A stretch of 64,000 nucleotides of DNA, from assembly GCA_938075675.1 (NCBI GenBank), contig CALJHE010000002.1:62001-126000 (forward strand), in the 5' to 3' direction. Both the position numbers and the translations under genes were made by a program. Source of the DNA: Candidatus Poseidoniaceae archaeon (GTDB lineage: Archaea > Thermoplasmatota > Poseidoniia > Poseidoniales > Poseidoniaceae). Shown piece by piece: positions 47,980-61,576 of the stretch (positions are counted from its first letter, which is position 1; each line of letters begins with the position of its first letter). Below the pieces are notes generated by a model. The model was not told the origin of the DNA, searched no databases, and saw only the letters and a program-made list of their open reading frames with translations.

Positions 47980-48594
47980 ATGGCCGATGATGTAGAGTCC
48001 ATGGTTGAAGAACGACTTTCTGTTTTCGAAGACGAACCAGATTTGAATGACTGGGTCGAAGTTATGTGCGGTGCAGCCATGGCTGTGCTCGGAATTTTCC
48101 ATCTCGTTGAACCTTGGGATTTCGTTAATCAAGACGTCATGCGATGGTTTGCTGCTGCCGTTATTGCAGCAGGAGCTGTTTGGGCTGGACACGGCTTGAA
48201 AGATATGGCAGTCAAAGAGGTCCGGCGCTCAATCGCTATTCTCGACATGGCGCAATCCGATGATGGCCCAAACCATGGCCTGATACGTGACGTACTACTC
48301 AACCCGGATGCCTACAAATCCTTCCTCCTCGAATCCTATGAAGCAGCTTGGGAAGACGGCATCATTACGGAGGAAGAACTTGCGGAACTCAAATCGTTCC
48401 AAGACGCACTTGGTATCACCGATGAAGAAGCCGCAAAGATGAACATTGACGCAGCAGTCAAATCGGCTTCAAAGGACGGCGAAATCTCCGAAGAAGAAGA
48501 ACAGAGCCTCAAGGAAGCCGCCGAAAAAGCCGGTGTTGACTCTGAAAAGGTCATCAAAGATGCAAAGAGCAAAGCAAAGAAAGGAAAGAAGTGA
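47980..48594 (+). CDS. Membrane protein with two TM segments and cytosolic TerB-like acidic helical domain
   Basis: MAVLGIFHLVEPWDFVNQDVMRWFAAAVIAAGAVWAG; then WEDGIITEEELAELKSF...SASKDGEISEEEEQSL repeats. Confidence 0.65.
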   Translation: MADDVESMVEERLSVFEDEPDLNDWVEVMCGAAMAVLGIFHLVEPWDFVNQDVMRWFAAAVIAAGAVWAGHGLKDMAVKEVRRSIAILDMAQSDDGPNHGLIRDVLLNPDAYKSFLLESYEAAWEDGIITEEELAELKSFQDALGITDEEAAKMNIDAAVKSASKDGEISEEEEQSLKEAAEKAGVDSEKVIKDAKSKAKKGKK

Positions 48595-48597
48595 AGA

Positions 48598-50652
48598 TCA
48601 ATCCCACTTTGTGTTCCCTTGGAACATATCTGTAGCGAGTTTCTTTGCTTTCACACGGCGAGAATACTCACCCCTGCTCGAAACTGTACACAGCATCAAT
48701 CCAAGCACTCCAACTGGAGTTGCGTAAGGAATGAGCCCAGAAGCATTCTCAATCGTGATGAAGGGTGGAACATCGTTCATGTCAAAGCCTGGAGAAGAAA
48801 TAAAGCGGACATCGAGTAAATCCAAATCGCAGTCACACAAACTTACCGAAATTCTCTCCGGGAACAAGGCACTTTGAAGCGACAGCCAATCGTACTCGCT
48901 TACCGAAGCAGGGCGTGTACCCCAAGCAGGAACTGAGATGGAGCCAGTTGCAGGAACCGAGACCATGTCAAAGTCAACATGGAAGACCGACGATTTCGGT
49001 TTCTCATCGACAATCATCATAGCTTCCAGCATTAACATATCGAGGAGTAACGAACGCCCTGCAAGAAGGATGAAGCGTACGGTTTGTTGCTCAAGCATGC
49101 CTTCATCCGTAGTTTGCGCACCACCGCGACTTACCTGTGAGAAAATGGCTTGATCAAGACGTAAATCTTGGAGTTCTGGGACAACGAGTTGCCATCTTCC
49201 ATCCGGAAGAGGAAGTGCTTCTTCCACCACAAGTCGGAGTTCTAAACGTTCTCCATCAAGCATCCCCCATGTAGAGCCAGTGTGCGATACAAGAACTTGT
49301 TCTGGAACTCCGGGATACGATGCATCCCACAGTTGTTGCAATCGATTTTCAATCAATTCGTCGATTTGAATTTCAGTGTCCGACTGAACTTCGTCTGCCA
49401 ATGCCCACATCGGATGCAAGATGCCACCAACGAGGAGAAAGAGGACCCCGGGGGTAAACGCTCCGAACCTTAGAAGCGCCGAAGTGGAGTTTCTCAGACC
49501 GTCAAAAGCAAAGCCAGCAAACAAGAGAAGCGAAATGAAGAGGAAGCCAGAAGAATGTTTTGAGAGAGATACCGGAGAATCCTCATCTCCTAAAACGGCA
49601 CTTCCTACGGGATAAAACGCCTTACCATCAAAGTCGGCTGGAGTAACCGGCCCGGCGCCTTCAAACGCCAGTTGTCCCGTCCAAGTATAGGGTTGGAATT
49701 TTCCTGCAGTCCCCCCAAAACAGAAGGTGTAATCGCCAACGGGCATAGCCCTCCACCGATACGTCGTCCGAGTTGAATCATCGTCTTCACGTACAATAAC
49801 TTCAGGTGCGTTAGAAAGCCGACCTGATGGCTGAATGAGGTCGGGTAAGCCATGACTCTGTTGGAGTTCAATAGGCACAGACTCCCATTGCAGGTAGATA
49901 TTGAGAACCTCATGCTGTTCGATTGTGAACGTCCAACAATCTCTATCGTTTTCGAGAAGGGCACCATAATGGACGGTTTCAAACTCAGTGGAGCGCGGTT
50001 CAAGATCGCTTGAAGGTTCATCGGAGTTTCGAGATTCGATGTCTTCGGACCATGGAATTTCGAGTTCCATAAATGAAGAGCCCCGCAAATGCAATTCCCA
50101 AGTCCCGGGCCGGTCCAGAACAAAGGTCATTCGAAGACGAACTGGGTCACCAGGCCACAGCACGCGCTCACCGTTGAGGTTGAGCGATTCGTCTTCGAGC
50201 GTGTAGGGGCTCGTTGTGGAAACGGAAGGAACAAAATCAGCGTCAAAGTTCCATTCGGTTACCGATGAGCCAAGGATAAGTGAAACATCCAATTCAGGCT
50301 TGTTGTATCCGGAGAACTCTCCGGTAAAACGCAAATCCAATACCATTTTATCCAACAAAGTAGGCAGCAGTGCGAGTTCAAATTGTTGAGGATCCATATC
50401 AAATTCAAGAGTGACTGTCTCAGGTTGCGCTGGTGAGGCAAAGACATTATTGGATACAATTTCTTCACCACTTGCTACCGAGGTAAGTTGGCAATCATTA
50501 TCTTGAATACACGATAAGAAAAGTTCCCCTCCATCGGGAGATTGATTGAGATTTGCTTGAGAAAAGGGAGCACAGAATGACAGCAAAAAAAGTCCGAGGA
50601 TGACCGCCATCTGAATGCTGTATGAGCGTTGAACTTGTGAAGAACGGCTCAT
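48598..50652 (-). CDS. Secreted/membrane-anchored protein of unknown function
   Basis: Signal peptide (SIQMAVILGLFLLSFCAPFSQA), beta-rich domains, internal and C-terminal TM helices. Confidence 0.65.
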   Translation of the reverse strand: MSRSSQVQRSYSIQMAVILGLFLLSFCAPFSQANLNQSPDGGELFLSCIQDNDCQLTSVASGEEIVSNNVFASPAQPETVTLEFDMDPQQFELALLPTLLDKMVLDLRFTGEFSGYNKPELDVSLILGSSVTEWNFDADFVPSVSTTSPYTLEDESLNLNGERVLWPGDPVRLRMTFVLDRPGTWELHLRGSSFMELEIPWSEDIESRNSDEPSSDLEPRSTEFETVHYGALLENDRDCWTFTIEQHEVLNIYLQWESVPIELQQSHGLPDLIQPSGRLSNAPEVIVREDDDSTRTTYRWRAMPVGDYTFCFGGTAGKFQPYTWTGQLAFEGAGPVTPADFDGKAFYPVGSAVLGDEDSPVSLSKHSSGFLFISLLLFAGFAFDGLRNSTSALLRFGAFTPGVLFLLVGGILHPMWALADEVQSDTEIQIDELIENRLQQLWDASYPGVPEQVLVSHTGSTWGMLDGERLELRLVVEEALPLPDGRWQLVVPELQDLRLDQAIFSQVSRGGAQTTDEGMLEQQTVRFILLAGRSLLLDMLMLEAMMIVDEKPKSSVFHVDFDMVSVPATGSISVPAWGTRPASVSEYDWLSLQSALFPERISVSLCDCDLDLLDVRFISSPGFDMNDVPPFITIENASGLIPYATPVGVLGLMLCTVSSRGEYSRRVKAKKLATDMFQGNTKWD

Positions 50653-50696
50653 GTTTAACGCAACTCTCCATCGTGTTTCAAATCAGTGGTGTATTG

Positions 50697-51257
50697 TTAC
50701 AAGAGTACTGGGTTTTTCTTGTCAATAAGCACAGTGTTGCACTTACGGCAACGGTATCTTCTTTTCGAGGGCTTTTGCCTTGGAAATTCTTGGCCGCAAG
50801 TCGTACAAGACCACAACCAAACCGCCCTCGCTCTACGTAAGGATTCGGTAAACAACGGTCCTTGACGACCAGCTGTGCTGCCAGGCCAGGCTGACTCTAA
50901 TCGGCGAAAAAGTGTGTTGTGCTCTCGTAAACCCAGGGCATGGATGTATTCATGATGCAAAACAAAACCAGAATAGGCCTTCCATTCAGGCTTGAGCATC
51001 TCGGGATGAAGATCAATCACTTCGACGTCTTTTGGTTGCAAAGAATGAACATCGACACCTCGCTTCCAACGTGTGACTCCGTGTCGCTGAGTAGCATTTT
51101 TTCTTAAAACACCTAAAGGGATACTTCGCAAATCTTCGACTTTCGCATTCGCCCATTCCGGCATGTCAAACATGACTTCAAGAACAAAATCTCGAATCTC
51201 CGATAAGAGTAAGATTTGCTCTTTGTTGGGTTTTGCCATTTTAGCCTTCAACTCCAT
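50697..51257 (-). CDS. SprT-like zinc metalloprotease family protein (start 51239 or 51257)
   Basis: FVLHHEYIHALGLREHNTLFRRLE HExxH motif and C-terminal zinc ribbon WSCTTCGQEF...YRCRKCNTVL. Confidence 0.75.
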   Translation of the reverse strand: MELKAKMAKPNKEQILLLSEIRDFVLEVMFDMPEWANAKVEDLRSIPLGVLRKNATQRHGVTRWKRGVDVHSLQPKDVEVIDLHPEMLKPEWKAYSGFVLHHEYIHALGLREHNTLFRRLESAWPGSTAGRQGPLFTESLRRARAVWLWSCTTCGQEFPRQKPSKRRYRCRKCNTVLIDKKNPVLL

Positions 51258-51739
51258 CGATGATAGGCTGGATGGCCCTCTTTTACCGCCACGAACAATC
51301 CGCTGCCAGTGGCACAAACTTTGCCGTTTGCTTCCAACAATAATTCGATTTCAGCACGGTCCTCGCTCAACTCTTTGACCTGGCTAGTGACTTTCAGTGG
51401 GACATTCAAAGGAGTGGGTCTTCGAAGTTTAACGCTGTAGGAAGCGGTTACAGTACACGGGGGTTCATCTAAATCCTGAGCATCCATCAATGCCACTGCT
51501 GCAGTCCAATTCCCATGGCAATCCAAAAGAGTTCCAATGATCCCGCCGTTAATCATACCTGGGAAGGCTTGATGGTGGTTTTCGGGCAAGAATTCAAGAG
51601 AAAGGCCGTTCTCTATTCGAACGCTGTTAATTCGTAACCCTTTTTGGTTGGAAGGTCCGCAACCAAAGCAAATCGAATTTGGAGCGTATTGACGTTGAAC
51701 ACCTATCTCCTCCATACCCTCGGTAAGACAGGGAAGCAT
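51248..51739 (-). CDS. PaaI-type hotdog thioesterase
   Basis: FCFGCGPSNQKGLRI-like start, HHQAFPGMINGGIIGTLLDCHGNWTA. Confidence 0.83.
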   Translation of the reverse strand: MLPCLTEGMEEIGVQRQYAPNSICFGCGPSNQKGLRINSVRIENGLSLEFLPENHHQAFPGMINGGIIGTLLDCHGNWTAAVALMDAQDLDEPPCTVTASYSVKLRRPTPLNVPLKVTSQVKELSEDRAEIELLLEANGKVCATGSGLFVAVKEGHPAYHRWS

Positions 51740-51806
51740 TTGTTTTCTTTGCCTACAGGTGTAAACATATACGCATTCTTATTGAGGTGGTGAGTATGCA
51801 CAGACC

Positions 51807-53138
51807 ATGGCAGGTAAGAAGCGCAAGGCGAAAGCTAAGATTCGTGTGGCGCATGAACTGCCACGAAGACGCAGAAATGCGATTCAGGAAGCTATGGCTG
51901 CTCACAAATCTGAAGACCGACCGGAGTGGGACAGAAGTGCGAAATGGAGTAACACTCGATTCTATCGTAAAATCATCAAACCTGGGACTATGCGAACAGT
52001 ACACCTTCCGCTTTTGGAAACCGACCTCGGCGATTCATGGCCGATACCTGTTACAATCCTCCATGGAAAGCGCCCAGGCCCGACAATTACCATTCTTGGA
52101 GGCGTTCACGGTGATGAGCTCACAGGCCCTTCGACCTGTACCCATCTACTCTCAAACGCATTCACGGATGAAGGGAAGCCACTCGACCCAACAAAACTGG
52201 CAGGCACGATTCGGATTGTGCCGATTGTAAACCTCCCTGGATACAGGTCCAAATCGAGATACTTCCCTGATGGTCGTGACCTCAACCGTCACTTCCCCGG
52301 AGACCCAAAGGGTTCGACAACCAAAAGAGTTGCAGCCCAGACATGGAAATACTTGTTCTCGGATGCTGATGCCATCGTTGATTTGCACAGTGCTGGAAAA
52401 GGGAGGTCGAACATGCCACAAATCAGAGCGAACCTCGCTCATGCAGGCTCAAACATTCTTGCAAAGGCATTTGGGATTGAGATCATTCTCGATTCAAAAC
52501 CACCCTCTGGTTCGCTCAGAAAAGCAGCCATTGCACAAGACATACCAGTAGTAACCTACGAAGGCGGTGGGGCAAATGCACTCGATCACGAGTCTGTTAA
52601 AGTGGCAATGCACGGCGTGTTGAACGTCTTACGCTCGTTCCGCATGATTGACGGAAACCCATTACGGCCTCGCTTCCGAATGCTCGCAAGTGGCTCTCAT
52701 TGGCTCAGAGCTGGTGAAGGAGGTCTACTCGACATGTTCGTTTCAGCAGGCTCAGTCATGCGTGAAGGTGAAGTGATTGCAACGATATCTGACCCCGGAA
52801 CACCCGGTATTACTGTAGATGTCGTGGCACCTGAAGACGGATTACTGATCGGCGCAGCGACCAATCCTTTCACTGCAGCAGGTATGCCGGTTGGACATTT
52901 CTTACCTATCTCAAAACACCTCAAATTGCTCAGCGACCAAATCGATACCAACGGCAGATTCCTTGTGTGTGGATCTCAAGGAGAAGCGGTGTGGAGAGAA
53001 GAACAGGATGTTGACGAAGTCGCTGTCGAAGGCGACTGGAGTGGCGGAAGCGTAGACTCTGAGTGGACCATCACAAAGGAAATCAATGCCGCACAAGGCG
53101 ACACATTCACCGACAATGAAGAAGAAGCCGAAGCCTAA
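51807..53138 (+). CDS. Succinylglutamate desuccinylase/aspartoacylase family protein
   Basis: GPTITILGGVHGDELTGPSTCTHLL, DGRDLNRHFPGDPKGSTTKRVA, DAIVDLHSAGKGRSNMPQIR. Confidence 0.88.
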   Translation: MAGKKRKAKAKIRVAHELPRRRRNAIQEAMAAHKSEDRPEWDRSAKWSNTRFYRKIIKPGTMRTVHLPLLETDLGDSWPIPVTILHGKRPGPTITILGGVHGDELTGPSTCTHLLSNAFTDEGKPLDPTKLAGTIRIVPIVNLPGYRSKSRYFPDGRDLNRHFPGDPKGSTTKRVAAQTWKYLFSDADAIVDLHSAGKGRSNMPQIRANLAHAGSNILAKAFGIEIILDSKPPSGSLRKAAIAQDIPVVTYEGGGANALDHESVKVAMHGVLNVLRSFRMIDGNPLRPRFRMLASGSHWLRAGEGGLLDMFVSAGSVMREGEVIATISDPGTPGITVDVVAPEDGLLIGAATNPFTAAGMPVGHFLPISKHLKLLSDQIDTNGRFLVCGSQGEAVWREEQDVDEVAVEGDWSGGSVDSEWTITKEINAAQGDTFTDNEEEAEA

Positions 53139-54395
53139 TCAAGCATTGAGGAACGACTCAACGGTATCTTTGACCTCTTGCTCTTCCATGTTCCGACGCT
53201 GACTCTTTGCTACTTCAAACACGTGTGCGACCAAGTCATCCGATGCTTCATACCCATTTTGTTCGAGCCACCAAATGATGTTTGAACGGCCAGCCATGTG
53301 CCCGATTCGAATCACTTGCTTCAGGCCAAAATCTCCAGCAGGAACTCCAGAATACACGCGGTCTGCAAGCCAGTTGTCGCCTTTCTTCATTGCTTTAATG
53401 ACGGCAGATGCGTGAACACCAGTTCCGGTCTCAAAAGCGTCCATGCCAAACACCGGATAATTCCGAGGGAGTGGGACTTCGATGTACTCGTTTGCTTTCT
53501 GCATGTATGCATCAAGTTGAGTCAAGTCATTGTCAATCACTCCAAGCAGTTTCAAATTGACAAGAGTTTGGTCGAGCGGAGCGTTACCTGCTCGCTCACC
53601 GACACCAAGAGCGGTGCCATGAATAACATCTGCGCCGGCTTCCACTGCAGCGATGTTGTTTGCCACGCCAAGACCTCTGTCTTGGTGGCCGTGCCAGTTG
53701 ACTTCAATTTCAGAACGTTTGTATCCAGAGTCTTTGATGACTTCTTCATCGATAAATTGGAGCAGTTGTTTAACACCGTTCGGAGTGACGTGTCCACATG
53801 TATCACAAATGCACAAACGTCGGGCGCCAAGTTCCATAGCCCGCTGATAAATGAGTTTGACATCTTCGGGCTTGGAGCGCGTGGTATCTTCGGTAACAAA
53901 CATCACTGGCACATCGTTATCGACAGCGAAGGATACGGCTTTTTCCATAGTAGAAACGAGTTTTTCCATTGTCCACCCTTCAGTGTATTGCCGAATGGGA
54001 CTTGTACCGAGGAATGCACTGGCTTGGATTGGGATTCCGTGTTTTGCTTGCAACTCAACGAGCGGTTCGATATCGTTCATGAGAGTGCGAACTGCCGCCC
54101 CAGGTCGGATTTGATAATCGTTCTCAGTGATGTGAGAAAGCATAGCATCAATGTGTTCCAAGTGAAAAGGACCCGCCCCAGGGAGCCCAAGATCTACTTT
54201 TTGCAGTCCCAAATTTTCCATGAAAGTTAACAGTTCAATCTTTTGTTCAATGGTTGGATTGCGAGCACTTGGGCTTTGTAATCCGTCTCGAAGAGTCTCG
54301 TCATCGAACCATACGCCGTGCGGATGATTTGCAGGGTTTCTGTTCAAATCGTAGTCTACTGTGTTCCAATCATAAATCAAAGAGCGCTCGTCCAT
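53139..54395 (-). CDS. LeuA/homocitrate/citramalate synthase-family enzyme (no C-terminal LeuA regulatory domain)
   Basis: DDETLRDGLQSPSARNPTIEQKIELL, CDTCGHVTPNGVKQLL, EVNWHGHQDRGLGVANNIAAVEAGADVIHGTALGVGERAGNAPLD. Confidence 0.86.
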   Translation of the reverse strand: MDERSLIYDWNTVDYDLNRNPANHPHGVWFDDETLRDGLQSPSARNPTIEQKIELLTFMENLGLQKVDLGLPGAGPFHLEHIDAMLSHITENDYQIRPGAAVRTLMNDIEPLVELQAKHGIPIQASAFLGTSPIRQYTEGWTMEKLVSTMEKAVSFAVDNDVPVMFVTEDTTRSKPEDVKLIYQRAMELGARRLCICDTCGHVTPNGVKQLLQFIDEEVIKDSGYKRSEIEVNWHGHQDRGLGVANNIAAVEAGADVIHGTALGVGERAGNAPLDQTLVNLKLLGVIDNDLTQLDAYMQKANEYIEVPLPRNYPVFGMDAFETGTGVHASAVIKAMKKGDNWLADRVYSGVPAGDFGLKQVIRIGHMAGRSNIIWWLEQNGYEASDDLVAHVFEVAKSQRRNMEEQEVKDTVESFLNA

Positions 54396-54479
54396 TGAAC
54401 ATCACCGCAACGGCCGACTTGGGCCGGTGCATGTCGAGACACCATGGAATCATGTTTCAATGCGTCGGCTGAAAGAAAA

Positions 54480-59298
<4,819 letters not shown>

Positions 59299-59349
59299 CT
59301 ATTTCCTACGCCTCACTCCCCTCTACAACCATACCCTGTGTCGAGGGGG

Positions 59350-59355
59350 TATAAA
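59350..59355 (+). promoter_or_regulatory. Candidate TATA box in the gyrB-aroD divergent intergenic region
   Basis: GAGGGGGTATAAAGG in the longest non-coding stretch of the window. Confidence 0.35.
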
Positions 59356-59542
59356 GGTAGTGCAAAAGGACATTCGCCGGCTACCAAAAACGGCCTAGAA
59401 AACAACTCACAAGTGCGTAATTCAAGCAACATAGTTTTCTAAAAACAAAACTTTTCGAGCGGCAAAAAAAGACAAAATCGAACGTGTTCTTCAACACCGA
59501 ACAAGCGAGAGCGTTAAGAAGCCGGCCAAAGTCGCCGAAAGC

Positions 59543-60343
59543 ATGCCCAACCCGAAGATATGCGTCTCTCTCGAAGAAACAACAGTCAAAGCAATGGTTG
59601 ACGAAGCCGCTCGTGCCGGATTACACGGCGCAGATATGGTTGAAGTTCGATTTGACCGACTCTACCTTACCAAGCCGCAAGCTACCGTCGTCGAAGACGA
59701 AGAAGGAAACCGCACATCCACCATGCCTCCAGTCAATGACTGGGCAGTAGCCGATGTTTCTGAACTCGAAGTGGCTGAATCTATTGCGGCATTGAAAGAA
59801 GGAATTTCACTCCCTGTAGTTTTCGCAGTTCGCCCAGTTCGTGAAGGCGGTCATTTCCCCGGTAACGAGGAACAACGTGTAGAAATCCTAGAACAAGCGA
59901 TTGGCTCGAGCGTCGCCTGGATTGATCTCGAACTTTCCATTGATTCGAAAGCACGCAAAGCACTCACAGAAGCTGCAAAGTCGGCAAGTTGCAAAATCAT
60001 TGCTTCCCAACATGATGTAGAAGGAACTCCAAGCGCAGAAGAAATCGTCACAATGGTTTCCGAAAACGGCGACAGCGGTGACATTTTCAAGTACTGCAGC
60101 ACCGTAAATGACCACCAAGACGCTTTGCAGATCATCGATGCAGCAAACACCCTCTCGACTCAAGAATCCCCCCTCTACAGCCTCATGGCGCTCGGCAACG
60201 GCGGAGACTGGGCTCGACTCCATGCACCCACTCTTGGTCAAGAAATGGTATACGCAACAATGCGAGACGAGTTCCGACTCTCTGACAAGGGCCTAGTCAA
60301 CGTTCGTGACCTCCAAGATGCTTGGAGACTCCTTGAGTACTGA
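59543..60343 (+). CDS. aroD: Type I 3-dehydroquinate dehydratase
   Basis: MVEVRFDRL, VVFAVRPVREGGHFPGNEEQR, WIDLELS, CKIIASQHDVEGTP. Confidence 0.9.
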   Translation: MPNPKICVSLEETTVKAMVDEAARAGLHGADMVEVRFDRLYLTKPQATVVEDEEGNRTSTMPPVNDWAVADVSELEVAESIAALKEGISLPVVFAVRPVREGGHFPGNEEQRVEILEQAIGSSVAWIDLELSIDSKARKALTEAAKSASCKIIASQHDVEGTPSAEEIVTMVSENGDSGDIFKYCSTVNDHQDALQIIDAANTLSTQESPLYSLMALGNGGDWARLHAPTLGQEMVYATMRDEFRLSDKGLVNVRDLQDAWRLLEY

Positions 60344-60382
60344 AGTCGCTCACAGGCCCTTCAGAGAGCCTTATTTAGCGTT

Positions 60383-61528
60383 TCAGGTTTGCTCTAACGG
60401 CGTGGAAATTGTCTCTACTGATTCGTCTGTTTGAACATCCTGTGAAGTTATGTTTTCAGGTATTGGCACGGGCTGCTGTAATTCCTTCGGTGTAGGCTCG
60501 GATTCTTGCCAACCCCCTGGTTGTTGTGCAGGAGTACTCAGCGAGGGAACGATGCTTTGCACCTGTTCAGTTTGCATGAGACCGGCCTTCATGTAGCGAG
60601 CGTTAAGGACAAATGGAATAACGAGCGTGCCCAAGAAGCCAACAAGGAAGACGATGGCAACTGTATACGGAGGCAGAATCAAACTTCGTTCTGTCGTGAT
60701 AATGGTGATGTCAGCAGCCACAATTGTATCTGGTGCTTCAGCATCAAAGTCATGAACATTGTCCCATGTATCAACAACGATGTAGAAGTCTTGCCAGTTG
60801 GTTCCTGTGAAGAGTGAAGAGTAGATTTCGGGACCATCAAGGTTCAAAGCAAAATTAACCTCGGAGGTTTTTTCGTATTCATGTGAATCACGGTATGACT
60901 TCCATCCGAGGAAATTGAAACTTCTCCACTCTGGAGGGATATCGGACAATGAATCCTGAATGTCTTCGTCGTAGAACCATCGATCGTCTTGGTGTGAACT
61001 GTAGTAAGATTCTTGATAATCCGAATATTCTTCGGTAGTTAGGAGATACACATCGGCATTCACTGGGTTAAAATTCGTGTCTTGCAGTGTGATGCAAACC
61101 GTGGTTCGGTAATCAGCGGAAAGGTTGACCCTCAATGCTCCTACGCTGTCGTTTCCAATGAGCATGGTCGTGAAATGATTCACCTCTAGTGGGTCGAGCC
61201 GAGGAGTGTAATACGAGTCGTACATCCATGGTTCTTCTGGGCTCAACTCAGGATTATACCGCTCATCTGATGACTGGCTCGGGACTTCTCCCCCATCTTC
61301 CGGCATGTACATCTCGTCGTCGTAAAAGAACCCGTCCCACCACATATTGTTATGATGCGGCACAAGTGATTTGCGTTGAACTGTCTCGTTCCATGCAACA
61401 GGAGTCGTGTCACCTGAACACGCATCAGCAGCTTCGGCTTGGGCTGTCAAAGGCGAGGAGAGTGCGACCAAAAACAGGGGGAGGAGGAGGGTCAAAGTGA
61501 TTGAACCAACTCGAAAATGCGTTGACAT
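60383..61528 (-). CDS. Secreted, C-terminally membrane-anchored protein of unknown function
   Basis: Signal peptide (ITLTLLLPLFLVALSSPLTAQAEA), single TM YTVAIVFLVGFLGTLVIPFVLNARYM near C-term. Confidence 0.65.
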   Translation of the reverse strand: MSTHFRVGSITLTLLLPLFLVALSSPLTAQAEAADACSGDTTPVAWNETVQRKSLVPHHNNMWWDGFFYDDEMYMPEDGGEVPSQSSDERYNPELSPEEPWMYDSYYTPRLDPLEVNHFTTMLIGNDSVGALRVNLSADYRTTVCITLQDTNFNPVNADVYLLTTEEYSDYQESYYSSHQDDRWFYDEDIQDSLSDIPPEWRSFNFLGWKSYRDSHEYEKTSEVNFALNLDGPEIYSSLFTGTNWQDFYIVVDTWDNVHDFDAEAPDTIVAADITIITTERSLILPPYTVAIVFLVGFLGTLVIPFVLNARYMKAGLMQTEQVQSIVPSLSTPAQQPGGWQESEPTPKELQQPVPIPENITSQDVQTDESVETISTPLEQT

Positions 61529-61576
61529 GGACTCCCCTCGATTACTGTAATGCGAGGAGGTTATACAAACTAACGG

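Noticed and set aside
53298-54230. 310-aa plus-strand ORF
   Set aside because: Antisense to the well-supported LeuA/homocitrate-synthase-family gene; no recognisable domain and Cys/His/Phe-rich shadow composition.
59484-59750. 88-aa ORF overlapping aroD start
   Set aside because: Out of frame with clear AroD motifs; no domain similarity.
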